Of a stretch of 64,000 bases of DNA, positions 54,292 to 62,216 are shown one piece after another; position 1 is the first letter of the stretch; every line of letters starts with the position of its first letter. The DNA comes from Allobosea sp. CS1GBMeth4 (GTDB taxonomy: Bacteria; Pseudomonadota; Alphaproteobacteria; Rhizobiales; Beijerinckiaceae). The stretch is from NCBI RefSeq assembly GCF_900185715.1, contig NZ_FYAS01000009.1, positions 62,001-126,000 on the forward strand. The letters run 5' to 3'. The notes beneath the pieces were generated by a model. It was not told the origin of the DNA and did no database searches. It saw only the letters and a program-made list of their open reading frames with translations. The position numbers were made by a program, and so were the translations under genes.

Positions 54292-55503
54292 ATGAGCACC
54301 CTTCCCGCTTCTTCCGTTCTCCTGCCGACCTATGCGAGGGCGCCCGTCGCCTTCGAGCGTGGCGAGGGGCCGTGGGCGATCGCCGCCGACGGCCAGCGCT
54401 ATCTCGATTTCGGCGCCGGCATCGCCGTCAACGCGCTCGGCCACGCCCATCCGCATCTGGTCGAGGCGCTGACTGCCCAGGCGCAGCGCATCTGGCACAC
54501 CTCGAACCTCTACACGATGCCGGAGGGCGAGCGGCTCGCGCGCCGGCTCTGCGAGGCGACCTTCGCGAGCCGCGTCTTCTTCACCAATTCGGGCGCCGAG
54601 GCGAACGAGTGCGCGATCAAGATGGCGCGCAAGTACCATGCCGCGAAGGGCCATCCCGAGCGCTACCGGATCGTCACCTTCGAAGGCGCCTTCCATGGCC
54701 GCACGCTCGCGACCATCGCCGCCGGCGGCCAGCAGAAATACATCGAGGGCTTCGGCCCGAAGGTCGAGGGCTTCGATCAGGTGCCGTTCGACGACGAGGC
54801 GGCGCTGACGGCCGCGATCGGCCCGGAGACCGCGGCGCTGATGATCGAGCCGATCCAGGGCGAGGGCGGCCTGCGCGCCGTGCCGGTGCGCGTCCTCAAG
54901 CGCCTGCGCGAGCTCTGCGACGAGCACGGCCTGCTCCTGATCTTCGACGAGATCCAGACCGGCGTCGGCCGTACCGGCAAGTTCTTCGCCTATGAGCATT
55001 CCGGCGTCGCCCCCGACATCATGTCGATCGCCAAGGGCATCGGCGGCGGCTTCCCGATGGGCGCCTGCCTCGCCACCGAGGAGGCGGCCGCCGGCATGAC
55101 GCTCGGCACGCACGGCACCACCTTCGGCGGCAACCCGCTCGCCATGGCGGTCGGCAACGCCGTGCTCGATGTCGTGCTGGCGCCGGGCTTCCTCGAGCAT
55201 GTCCAGAAGACGGCGCTGCGCCTGCGCCAGTCGCTCGCCCAGCTCAAGGATCAGCATCCGCAGGTGATCGAGGAGATCCGCGGCGAGGGGCTGATGCTCG
55301 GCCTCAAGCTGAAGACGCCGAACACCGATTTCGTCGCCCAGGCCCGGGCCGCCGGCCTGCTGGTGGTCGCGGCCGGCGACAATGTCGTTCGCCTGCTGCC
55401 GCCGCTGATCATCGGCGAGGGCGAGGTGGCCGAAGCGGTGGCCCGGCTCGACAAGGCTGCGGGGGCGGTCGAGGCAGCGCTCGCCCGGCCGGCGGCGGAG
55501 TGA
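54292..55503 (+). CDS. argD: Acetylornithine aminotransferase ArgD
   Basis: The 403-residue PLP enzyme converts N-acetylglutamate semialdehyde to N-acetylornithine. Features: [74 protein letters not shown] and the PLP lysine K248 in [14 protein letters not shown]. It heads an argD-argF-hslO run, an order common in Hyphomicrobiales. The stop overlaps a possible GTG start of argF. Confidence 0.96.
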   Translation: MSTLPASSVLLPTYARAPVAFERGEGPWAIAADGQRYLDFGAGIAVNALGHAHPHLVEALTAQAQRIWHTSNLYTMPEGERLARRLCEATFASRVFFTNSGAEANECAIKMARKYHAAKGHPERYRIVTFEGAFHGRTLATIAAGGQQKYIEGFGPKVEGFDQVPFDDEAALTAAIGPETAALMIEPIQGEGGLRAVPVRVLKRLRELCDEHGLLLIFDEIQTGVGRTGKFFAYEHSGVAPDIMSIAKGIGGGFPMGACLATEEAAAGMTLGTHGTTFGGNPLAMAVGNAVLDVVLAPGFLEHVQKTALRLRQSLAQLKDQHPQVIEEIRGEGLMLGLKLKTPNTDFVAQARAAGLLVVAAGDNVVRLLPPLIIGEGEVAEAVARLDKAAGAVEAALARPAAE

Positions 55504-55508
55504 AGACG

Positions 55509-56435
55509 ATGACTGCGACGCGTCACTTTCTCGATCTCTCGGATTTCTCCGCCGGAGAGCTCCGCGCCATCCTCAAGGCCGGCGAGGACATCAAGGCGCG
55601 CCGGCGCACGCCCGCGGCCGCCGGCGACCGCCTGCTCGAGGGCAAGGTCGTCGCCATGATCTTCGAGCAGCCCTCGCTCCGGACCCGCGTCTCCTTCGAC
55701 GTCGGCATCCGCGAGCTCGGCGGCTCGCCGATGATGGTCACCGGGCAGGAGATCGAGCTCGGCGAGCGCGAGACCATCGCCGACACGGCGCGCGTGCTCT
55801 CGCGCTATGTCGATGCGATCATGATCCGCATGCTCGATCACGACGCCGTGGTCGAGATGGCGAAATACGCCACGGTTCCGGTGATCAACGGCCTCACCAA
55901 GCGCCAGCATCCCTGCCAGGTCATGGCCGACGTCATGACCTTCGAGGAGCGCAAGGGCCCGATCAAGGGCAAGCGCATCGCCTGGACCGGCGACACCAAC
56001 AACGTCCTGACCTCCTGGGTCCACGCCGCCGGCCGGCTCGATTTCGAGCTCGCCATCGCGACGCCGGAGGAGCTCGCGCCTCCGCCGGCCCTGCTCGACT
56101 GGGCCCGCAAGCAGGGCGCCCGGCTGCAGCTGACGACCCGCCCCGAGGCCGCCGTCGAGGGCGCCGACTGCGTCATCACCGATTGCTGGGTCTCGATGGG
56201 CGACGAGGAAGGCACGCGCCACAATCTGCTGCGGCCCTATCAGGTCGACGAGCGCCTGCTCGGCCGCGCCGGGACGGACGCGATCTTCATGCACTGCCTG
56301 CCGGCGACGCGCGGCGAGGAAGTGACCGACGAGGTCATGGACGGCCCGCAATCGGCGGTCTTCGACGAAGCCGAGAACCGGCTGCATGCCCAGAAGGGCA
56401 TCCTGGCCTGGTGCTTCGGCGCGGTGGCGGCCTGA
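55509..56435 (+). CDS. argF: Ornithine carbamoyltransferase ArgF
   Basis: This 308-residue enzyme makes citrulline from ornithine and carbamoyl phosphate. The carbamoyl phosphate site is SLRTRVSFD, with [11 protein letters not shown] in the middle and the ornithine site [19 protein letters not shown] used ATG 55509, with GGAG eight bases upstream; GTG 55500 overlaps the argD stop and would add three residues. Its stop overlaps the hslO start (TGATG). Confidence 0.97.
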   Translation: MTATRHFLDLSDFSAGELRAILKAGEDIKARRRTPAAAGDRLLEGKVVAMIFEQPSLRTRVSFDVGIRELGGSPMMVTGQEIELGERETIADTARVLSRYVDAIMIRMLDHDAVVEMAKYATVPVINGLTKRQHPCQVMADVMTFEERKGPIKGKRIAWTGDTNNVLTSWVHAAGRLDFELAIATPEELAPPPALLDWARKQGARLQLTTRPEAAVEGADCVITDCWVSMGDEEGTRHNLLRPYQVDERLLGRAGTDAIFMHCLPATRGEEVTDEVMDGPQSAVFDEAENRLHAQKGILAWCFGAVAA

Positions 56436-57433
56436 TGGCCGGCGCCTCGCCGGCCGGCGCGCCCGACGACCGGGTCCTGCCTTTCACGGTCCCGGCACTG
56501 GACGTTCGCGGCCGGGTCGTCAGGCTCGGCCCCTCGCTCGACCGGATCCTGGAGCGGCATCACTATCCCGAGCCGGTCGCGCGCGTCCTCGCCGAGGCCG
56601 CGGCGCTGACCGTCATGCTCGGCAGCACGCTCAAGGGCGAGGGCCGCTTCCAGCTCCAAACCAAGAGCGACGGCCCGGTGCCGATGCTGGTCGTCGATTT
56701 CGTCGCGCCCGACAATTACCGCGCCATGGCCCGCTACGACGCCGACCGGCTCGCGGCGGCGATGGACGACAATGCGCTCTCGACCGGCGAATTGCTCGGC
56801 AAGGGCCATCTCGCCATGACCGTCGACCAGGGCTCGGAGGCGACGCGCTATCAGGGCATCGTCGCCCTCGACGGCCAGGGGCTGGACGAGGCCGGCCATC
56901 AATATTTCCGCCAGTCCGAGCAGATTCCGAGCCGGATCCGTCTCGGCGTCGGCAGCGTCCTCACCGGCGCCGGCCTCGCCTGGCGCGCCGGCGGGGTGAT
57001 CGTGCAGTTCATGCCGAACTCGCCCGAGCGCATGCGTGCCGCCGATCTCCATCCCGGCGACGCGCCGGAGGGCCATGAGATCCTCGCCGCCGGCGACGAT
57101 GACGGCGTCAGCGACGACGCCTGGACGGAGGCGCGCTCGCTGGTCGAGACGATCGAGCATCACGAGCTGCTCGATCCGCTGCTGGAAAGCGAGCGCCTGC
57201 TCTACCGGCTCTTCCACGAGCGCGGCGCGCATGTCTTCGAGCCCGTCGCGGTGCACGAGGCCTGCCGCTGCTCGCGCGAGCGCGTGCTCGGCATGCTCAG
57301 AGGCTTCTCCGCCGATGACCGCCAGGCGATGATCGCCGATGACGGCACGCTCGGGGTGACCTGCGAGTTCTGCTCGCGCCGCTACGACTTCGATCCGGCC
57401 GAGGTCGAGGCGGAGATCACGGCCGAACAATAG
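56435..57433 (+). CDS. hslO: Redox-regulated chaperone Hsp33 (HslO)
   Basis: The 332-residue cytosolic holdase is activated by oxidation. The zinc redox switch is complete: C277 and C279 (ACRCSRER) and C310 and C313 (TCEFCSRRY). The N-terminal folding domain shows KGEGRFQLQTKSDGPVPMLV and KGHLAMTVDQG. It is translationally coupled to argF. The argF-hslO pairing is conserved in the group, though no functional reason is clear. Confidence 0.96.
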   Translation: MAGASPAGAPDDRVLPFTVPALDVRGRVVRLGPSLDRILERHHYPEPVARVLAEAAALTVMLGSTLKGEGRFQLQTKSDGPVPMLVVDFVAPDNYRAMARYDADRLAAAMDDNALSTGELLGKGHLAMTVDQGSEATRYQGIVALDGQGLDEAGHQYFRQSEQIPSRIRLGVGSVLTGAGLAWRAGGVIVQFMPNSPERMRAADLHPGDAPEGHEILAAGDDDGVSDDAWTEARSLVETIEHHELLDPLLESERLLYRLFHERGAHVFEPVAVHEACRCSRERVLGMLRGFSADDRQAMIADDGTLGVTCEFCSRRYDFDPAEVEAEITAEQ

Positions 57434-57438
57434 GCGCG

Positions 57439-57546
57439 CGTCATGCTCGGGCTCGACCCGAGCATCTCAGGCCGGAGGAGGCGCGGATTGGCGCGCTCTT
57501 GGCGGTAGATTCTCGGGTCTGCGCTGCGCTCCGCCGAGAATGACGC
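57439..57546. repeat. Composite two-hairpin repeat, copy 2 (reverse orientation)
   Basis: ATGCTCGGG/CCCGAGCAT (57443-57451 and 57457-57465) and ATTCTCGG/CCGAGAAT (57509-57516 and 57534-57541) are the reverse complements of the two stems at 27732-27844, in matching order. It again fills the gap between converging genes (hslO and argE). Confidence 0.8.
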
Positions 57547-57547
57547 T

Positions 57548-58726
57548 CTACCCTACCCGGCATTCCTCCATCAGGCGCCGCATGAACGCCTCGCCGGCGG
57601 CGAACTGCTCCAGCGTGATGAATTCGTCGGGCTGGTGCGCCTGATCGATCGAGCCGGGGCCGCAGACGATGGTCGGCAGGCCCGCGCGCTGGAAATGCCC
57701 GGCCTCGGTGGCGTAGGCGACGGCGATGGTGCGGTTGCGTCCGGCGAGCCGCATCGCCAGCCGCTCGGCCTCCGAGCCCGGGTCCGGGGCGAGGCCGGGC
57801 ACGTCCGAGCTCATCACCGTCTCGATCGCGGCCGAGGGCGCGGTCCTGCGCATCCGCGCCAGCACCTCCTGCGACAGCGCGGCGAAGCGGGCCGGCACCT
57901 CCTCGGGGTCGGAGCCCGGCAGGGTGCGCACCTCCCAGGCCAGATCGCAGCGATCGGCCAGGATGTTGCGGGCGATGCCGCCATGGAACTTGCCGATATG
58001 GACGGTGTCGTAGGGCGGGTCGAACCGGCCGCTCGCGTCGATGCGGCCCTCGCGCTCGTCGGCCATGGCGACGAGGCCGGCGGCGAGCCGGGTGCCGGCA
58101 TGGACCGCGCTCGCGCCGAGATGCGGCTTCGAGGAATGCGCGGCGAAACCGGTGACCGTGGTGAAGAAGGTGCGGATGCCCTTGTGCGCGTCGGCGAGCT
58201 CGAGCGAGGTCGGCTCGCCGACGATCACGGCGCGCGGCTTCGGCAGGCTCCTGCCCATGGCGGCGATGCCGTCGACGACGCCGAGGCAGGTCACCTCCTC
58301 GTCATAGGAGAAGAACAGGTGGATCGGCGTGCTGAGCTTGGCCGCCAGGAAATCCGGCACCAGCGCCAGGGCCAGCGCGACGAAGCCCTTCATATCGACG
58401 GATCCGCGGCCATAGGCCCGGCCGTCCTCGATATGGAGCGTGAACGGATCGCGGGACCAGGCCTGGCCCTCCACCGGCACGACGTCGGTATGGCCGGAGA
58501 GCACGATGCCGCCCTTGCCCTGCGGGCCGATCGTGGCAAAGAGCGCCGCCTTGTCGCCGCTCGCATTGGGGAAGCGCACCGAGGGCACGCCCCAGCCTGC
58601 GAGGTAATCCTCGACGAAGGCGATCAGCTCGAGATTGGATTTGTGGCTCACCGTGTCGAAGGCGACGAGGCGGGCGAGCATGTCGAGCGGCTGGTAGCGC
58701 TGCCCGGTCGGTGTTGCGGTAGTCAA
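57548..58726 (-). CDS. argE: Acetylornithine deacetylase ArgE
   Basis: This 392-residue M20-family metallohydrolase releases ornithine from N-acetylornithine. Metal and catalytic blocks: LSGHTDVVPVEGQ, GRGSVDMKGFVAL, SYDEEVTCLG, VGEPTSLELADAHKG and TEAGHFQRAG. The only in-frame start near the conserved N-terminus is TTG 58726 (MTTATPTGQRYQPLDMLARL), which overlaps the apaG stop (TTGA). Downstream ATG at MLARLVAF would cut conserved sequence. It lies opposite to argD-argF, completing a local arginine group. Confidence 0.92.
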   Translation of the reverse strand: MTTATPTGQRYQPLDMLARLVAFDTVSHKSNLELIAFVEDYLAGWGVPSVRFPNASGDKAALFATIGPQGKGGIVLSGHTDVVPVEGQAWSRDPFTLHIEDGRAYGRGSVDMKGFVALALALVPDFLAAKLSTPIHLFFSYDEEVTCLGVVDGIAAMGRSLPKPRAVIVGEPTSLELADAHKGIRTFFTTVTGFAAHSSKPHLGASAVHAGTRLAAGLVAMADEREGRIDASGRFDPPYDTVHIGKFHGGIARNILADRCDLAWEVRTLPGSDPEEVPARFAALSQEVLARMRRTAPSAAIETVMSSDVPGLAPDPGSEAERLAMRLAGRNRTIAVAYATEAGHFQRAGLPTIVCGPGSIDQAHQPDEFITLEQFAAGEAFMRRLMEECRVG

Positions 58727-59115
58727 TGCAGGACCTTCTTCACATAGGGCGAATCGAGCGGAAAGAGCGGCACCTCGACATCGAAGATCGTGCCGTCCTC
58801 GCCGAGCATGGCGTAGAAGCCGCGCATGCTGCCGTCTGGCGTCATCAGCGGGCAGCCGGAAGTGTAGCTGAAGCGCTCGCCCGGCTGCAGCACCGGCTGC
58901 TGGCCGATGACGCCGTCGCCGCGGACCTCGTGCACCTCGCCGCGGCCGTCGGTGATCACCCAATGGCGCGTCATCAGCTGCACGGTGCGCTGCGAGCGAT
59001 TCTCGATCTCGATCGTGTAGGCCCAGAAATAGCGGCCCTGATCGGGCGTGGATTCGCTGTCCATGAACTTGGGCGAGGCGGTGACGCGCACGCCGTGCGT
59101 TTCGGCCTGGTACAT
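58723..59115 (-). CDS. apaG: ApaG-domain protein
   Basis: The 130-residue protein is a stand-alone ApaG domain with an immunoglobulin-like fold. Characteristic stretches are YFWAYTIEIENRSQRTVQLM, RHWVITDGRGEVHEVRGDGV, LQPGERFSYTSGCPL and GSMRGFYAML. The cellular role is not settled; links to Co2+/Mg2+ resistance and to dinucleotide phosphates have been proposed. I chose ATG 59115; a longer frame reaches 59142. It is coupled to argE by the TTGA overlap. Confidence 0.94.
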   Translation of the reverse strand: MYQAETHGVRVTASPKFMDSESTPDQGRYFWAYTIEIENRSQRTVQLMTRHWVITDGRGEVHEVRGDGVIGQQPVLQPGERFSYTSGCPLMTPDGSMRGFYAMLGEDGTIFDVEVPLFPLDSPYVKKVLH

Positions 59116-59366
59116 GTTCGCGGCTCCGTGCCGCCTCCGCATGGCTCGCGCCGGTGCGGCGGGACGGCCTTGTTAGAGCGTGCTCCGGCGCAGCGTCAAT
59201 GCCGGCCGTGGCTCGCCCGCTCGCCGGCGGGAACGCGGGCAGGCATGTGGACAACGCGACGCCGGACTCGCCAGCCGCGTCCCGGCGCGGCAAGAAGGAC
59301 GATCAATCTCGCGGCGGCCCGGAGGCCGGCTTTGCGCCGCATTGCTGAAGGTGGTCTGATAGCGCC

Positions 59367-60533
59367 ATGGCGACATCGCCCGACATGCTGGCCGAGATCG
59401 CGGACGCGCCGGCCCCGCTCGCCGGCCCCTCCGGCGTTCTGCCGCGCCAGGACATCCGCGAGCTCGTCCATCGCGGCATGGTCCGCTCGACCTCGGGCGC
59501 CTTCGCCGAGAGCCAGTACCAGCCGGCGAGCCTCGACCTGCGGCTCGGCCACAAGGCCTATCGCGTGCGCGCCAGCTTCCTGCCCGGGCCGCACAAGAGC
59601 GTGGCCCAGATGCTCGCCGAATTGACCCAGGACGAGGTCTCGCTCGAGGAGGGCGCGATCCTCGAGAAGAACTGCGTCTATGTCGTCGAGCTGATGGAAT
59701 CCCTGCATGAATTGCCGGCGACCATCTCCGCCTTCGCCAATCCGAAGAGCTCGACCGGGCGGCTCGACGTCTTCACCCGCCTGATCGCCGACCATAGCGA
59801 GGCCTTCGACAGCGTCGCCGGCGGCTATTCCGGCAAGCTCTACGCCGAGATCTCGCCGTCGAGCTTCTCGATCAAGGTCCGCAAGGGCAGCCGCCTCAAC
59901 CAGCTGCGCTTTCGCCGCCGCGGATCCGGGCAGGAGGAGGCCGAGGGCTTTCGCGTCTCCGATCGCGAATTGCGCGAGGTTCATCGTCGCACGCCGCTTG
60001 TCGACGGTCCCGCGACGATCCGCAACGGCCTGATCTTCAGCATCCATCTCGGCGACGCCGAGGGAGAGATCATCGGCTATCAGGCGCAGCGCTTCACCGA
60101 CGTGATCGATGTCGACCGGATCGGCGCCTATGAGATCGACGATTTCTGGACGCCGATCCCGGCCCGGCGCAAGCGGCTCATCCTCGATCCGCACCAGTTC
60201 TACATCCTCGTCTCGAAGGAGCGGATTCACATCCCGCCTGGGTTCGCCGCCGAGATGGCGCCGATCGACCCGGCCATGGGCGAGTTCCGCGTGCATTATG
60301 CCGGCTTTTTCGATCCGGGCTTCGGCGTCGGAACCGGCGGCGTGCCCGGCAGCCGTGGCGTGCTCGAGGTCAGGAGCCACGAGGTTCCCTTCCTGCTCGA
60401 GGATGGACAGGTCGTCGGGCGCCTCGCTTTCGAACGCATGGCCGCCGAGCCCGACGCTCTCTACGGCGCGATCGGCACATCGAACTATCAGGGCCAGGCG
60501 CTGAAGCTCTCCAAGCATTTCCGCTCGCCCTGA
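59367..60533 (+). CDS. dcd: 2'-deoxycytidine 5'-triphosphate deaminase, long form
   Basis: At 388 residues this is the long alphaproteobacterial Dcd with a duplicated dUTPase-like fold, converting dCTP to dUTP. Visible blocks are SQYQPASLDLRLGHKAYRVR, FANPKSSTGRLDVFTRLIAD, GYSGKLYAEISPSSFSIKVR and GSRLNQLRFRRRG. It is divergent from apaG across a 251-base gap in which I see no gene, only a TTAGAGCGTGCTC repeat edge. It supports dTTP synthesis together with thymidylate synthase. Confidence 0.93.
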   Translation: MATSPDMLAEIADAPAPLAGPSGVLPRQDIRELVHRGMVRSTSGAFAESQYQPASLDLRLGHKAYRVRASFLPGPHKSVAQMLAELTQDEVSLEEGAILEKNCVYVVELMESLHELPATISAFANPKSSTGRLDVFTRLIADHSEAFDSVAGGYSGKLYAEISPSSFSIKVRKGSRLNQLRFRRRGSGQEEAEGFRVSDRELREVHRRTPLVDGPATIRNGLIFSIHLGDAEGEIIGYQAQRFTDVIDVDRIGAYEIDDFWTPIPARRKRLILDPHQFYILVSKERIHIPPGFAAEMAPIDPAMGEFRVHYAGFFDPGFGVGTGGVPGSRGVLEVRSHEVPFLLEDGQVVGRLAFERMAAEPDALYGAIGTSNYQGQALKLSKHFRSP

Positions 60534-60826
60534 GCGGCCAGCCGGGTGGCCTACCGGCCCGGCATGATCGGATCGGGCTCCGTGCCAGGCGCGGCCGGAT
60601 CAACCTCCCATTAGCCGAAAATGGCGTCCGCGGTCCCGAAAGCCTGCCGGTACGGCAAGGTTCGGGGCGACAAGATGGCGATTCCGTGTCAGATGGCAGC
60701 AAGCGCGGAGGACGGCGCCGGCCTCTGGCCTGCGGCGGGTTCATGCTTGTGTCACCGGCGGAAGGCAGTCGACCGCCTTCCGCTCACTGGCTTTCGTGGC
60801 CAACGTCTACAGGGAAAGGATTTTTC
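60534..60826. other. Non-coding interval between dcd and small lipoprotein gene
   Basis: In 293 bases I see no convincing gene. The last part holds the strong ribosome binding site AGGGAAAGGA (60811-60820) of the following gene. Several short open frames lack ribosome binding sites. Confidence 0.4.
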
Positions 60827-61123
60827 ATGCGCGCCCTCATCATCGCCGGTGTCCTCGCCGCCGCTCTCGGCGGCTGCCAGACCGTCGAGCAATCGGCCGC
60901 GGAAGCCGACACCGTCTGCATCGATGCCGGCCACAAGCCCGGCACCCGCGCCTTCGAGCGCTGCCGCAGCGAGGTCTTCCAGAGCTTCCGCCGCTCGAAT
61001 GCCCAAGCGAGCAACGCGGTCGCCGCCGGCGTCGTCGCCGGCGCGGTCGGCGGCGCCGTCATCGCGGCGTCCTCGCGCCGCCATTACGGCTACTATGGCT
61101 GCGGCTATTACGGCTGCTGGTAA
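60827..61123 (+). CDS. Small putative lipoprotein with Gly/Tyr/Cys tail
   Basis: The 98-residue protein has a signal sequence with lipobox ALGGC (about 13-17), an acidic/helical middle with paired cysteines (C31 in VCIDAG and C46 in ERCRSEV), a glycine/alanine-rich hydrophobic stretch near 66-82 (AAGVVAGAVGGAVIAA) and the tail HYGYYGCGYYGCW. I do not recognise its function. ATG 60827 is fixed by the AGGGAAAGGA ribosome binding site; a longer frame is ignored. Similar small envelope proteins are common in Hyphomicrobiales. Confidence 0.7.
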   Translation: MRALIIAGVLAAALGGCQTVEQSAAEADTVCIDAGHKPGTRAFERCRSEVFQSFRRSNAQASNAVAAGVVAGAVGGAVIAASSRRHYGYYGCGYYGCW

Positions 61124-61210
61124 GGCATCCAGCTTCCGAACGGAGCTGCGCCGGACGACAGGGGTCCGGCGCGGTTCCGCCGCCCAGGCGGAAATCTCTG
61201 CATGACCGGC

Positions 61211-61240
61211 TTGCCGCCGGCCGCTCCGCCCGGCTATACG
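61211..61240 (+). promoter_or_regulatory. Promoter for tRNA-Gly
   Basis: TTGCCG (61211-61216), an 18-base spacer and TATACG (61235-61240) lie ten bases ahead of the tRNA, the spacing expected for a tRNA start site. Confidence 0.6.
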
Positions 61241-61249
61241 GGCAGGAGC

Positions 61250-61324
61250 GCGGGCGTAGTTCAGTGGTAGAACGTCAGCTTCCCAAGCTGAATGTCGTCG
61301 GTTCGATCCCGATCGCCCGCTCCA
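61250..61324 (+). tRNA. tRNA-Gly, anticodon CCC
   Basis: The acceptor stem GCGGGCG (61250-61256) pairs with CGCCCGC (61314-61320), then discriminator T and an encoded CCA. The D-arm is GTTCAGTGGTAGAAC. The anticodon arm is CAGC-TTCCCAA-GCTG, giving anticodon CCC, and the T-arm contains GGTTCGATCCC. It reads GGG glycine codons. Its own promoter lies directly upstream. Confidence 0.95.
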
Positions 61325-61420
61325 AAATCCTCCGGCGTCGTCCGCTCCGCGACCTGCCGCATGTCCCTGCGGCACGAACGCAGCTTCCGGCCGCCCGTCA
61401 GCGGCGCTAGATTGCACCCC

Positions 61421-61597
61421 ATGAGCGCATCTCCGCAGATCGGGACGCAGGAGGCAGCCCCGGCTCCCCGGCTCGGCCTCTGGCTTCTCGCCGGTGGCGT
61501 CGGGCTGCTGCTGGCGGCAGGCCTGCTGCTCTGGTGGCGCGAGGGCGACCGGCTGTTCACCGACGGCCTGATCGCAGCGCTCCTCGCCTGCTTCTGA
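61421..61597 (+). CDS. Small membrane protein upstream of SCO gene
   Basis: A 58-residue protein begins at ATG 61421 with a polar N-terminus (MSASPQIGTQEAAPAPRLG), one strong membrane helix (LWLLAGGVGLLLAAGLLLWW) and the tail REGDRLFTDGLIAALLACF. It is unrecognised. Being 31 bases before the SCO gene, it may be co-expressed with cytochrome oxidase copper delivery. No ideal ribosome binding site is seen, so the start is less sure. Confidence 0.6.
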   Translation: MSASPQIGTQEAAPAPRLGLWLLAGGVGLLLAAGLLLWWREGDRLFTDGLIAALLACF

Positions 61598-61628
61598 GCG
61601 GCGTTTCGTCCGAGCCCGAGGATCTGTC

Positions 61629-62216
61629 GTGAACCGCCGCCTGCTTCTGCCTCTGCTGGTCTTCCTGCTCGGTGCCGCCGCGCTTGCCGCAGCGGCCTTC
61701 ATCACCTTCGCGCCGCCCTCCCGCCAGGACGGACAGACCTCCAGCGTCGGCGGCCCGTTCTCCCTCACCACCTCGGACGGCACGACCCTGACCGACAAGG
61801 ATCTGCGCGGCGCACCCTTCCTGGTCTTCTTCGGCTTCACCCATTGTCCCGACATCTGCCCGACCAAGCTGTTCGAGATCTCCGAGGTGCTGCGCGCGGC
61901 CGGGAGCAAGGGCGACAGGCTGAAGGCGCTCTTCATCACGGTCGATCCGGAGCGCGACACGGCCGAGACGATGAAGAGCTATCTCGGCTCCTTCGATTCG
62001 CGCATCGTCGGCTTGACCGGGGACCGCGCCGCGATCGACGCCACGATCAAGGCCTATCGTGCCTATGCCCGCAAGGTCCCGCTCAAGGACGGCGACTACA
62101 CCATGGACCACACCGCCCTCGTCTATCTGATGGACAGGAACGGCGGCTTCGTCGGCGCCTTCAATATCGAGCGCCCGCCGGCCGAGGCGGCGCAGGAGTG
62201 GCTGCGTCACCTCTAG
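61629..62216 (+). CDS. SCO/SenC-family copper chaperone
   Basis: The 195-residue membrane-anchored thioredoxin-fold protein has an N-terminal helix (about 5-27) and the copper-binding motif C73-P-D-I-C77 with H161 in MDHTALVYLMD. FFGFTHCPDICPTKL and LFITVDPERDTAETMKSYL are family hallmarks. It should deliver copper to the Cu-A site of cytochrome c oxidase from the periplasmic face. Its last 56 bases overlap the end of the opposing glycosyltransferase gene. Confidence 0.93.
   Translation: MNRRLLLPLLVFLLGAAALAAAAFITFAPPSRQDGQTSSVGGPFSLTTSDGTTLTDKDLRGAPFLVFFGFTHCPDICPTKLFEISEVLRAAGSKGDRLKALFITVDPERDTAETMKSYLGSFDSRIVGLTGDRAAIDATIKAYRAYARKVPLKDGDYTMDHTALVYLMDRNGGFVGAFNIERPPAEAAQEWLRHL

Noticed and set aside
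59154..59348. Possible small plus-strand gene between apaG and dcd
   Set aside because: No ribosome binding site, low-complexity product and no recognisable features.
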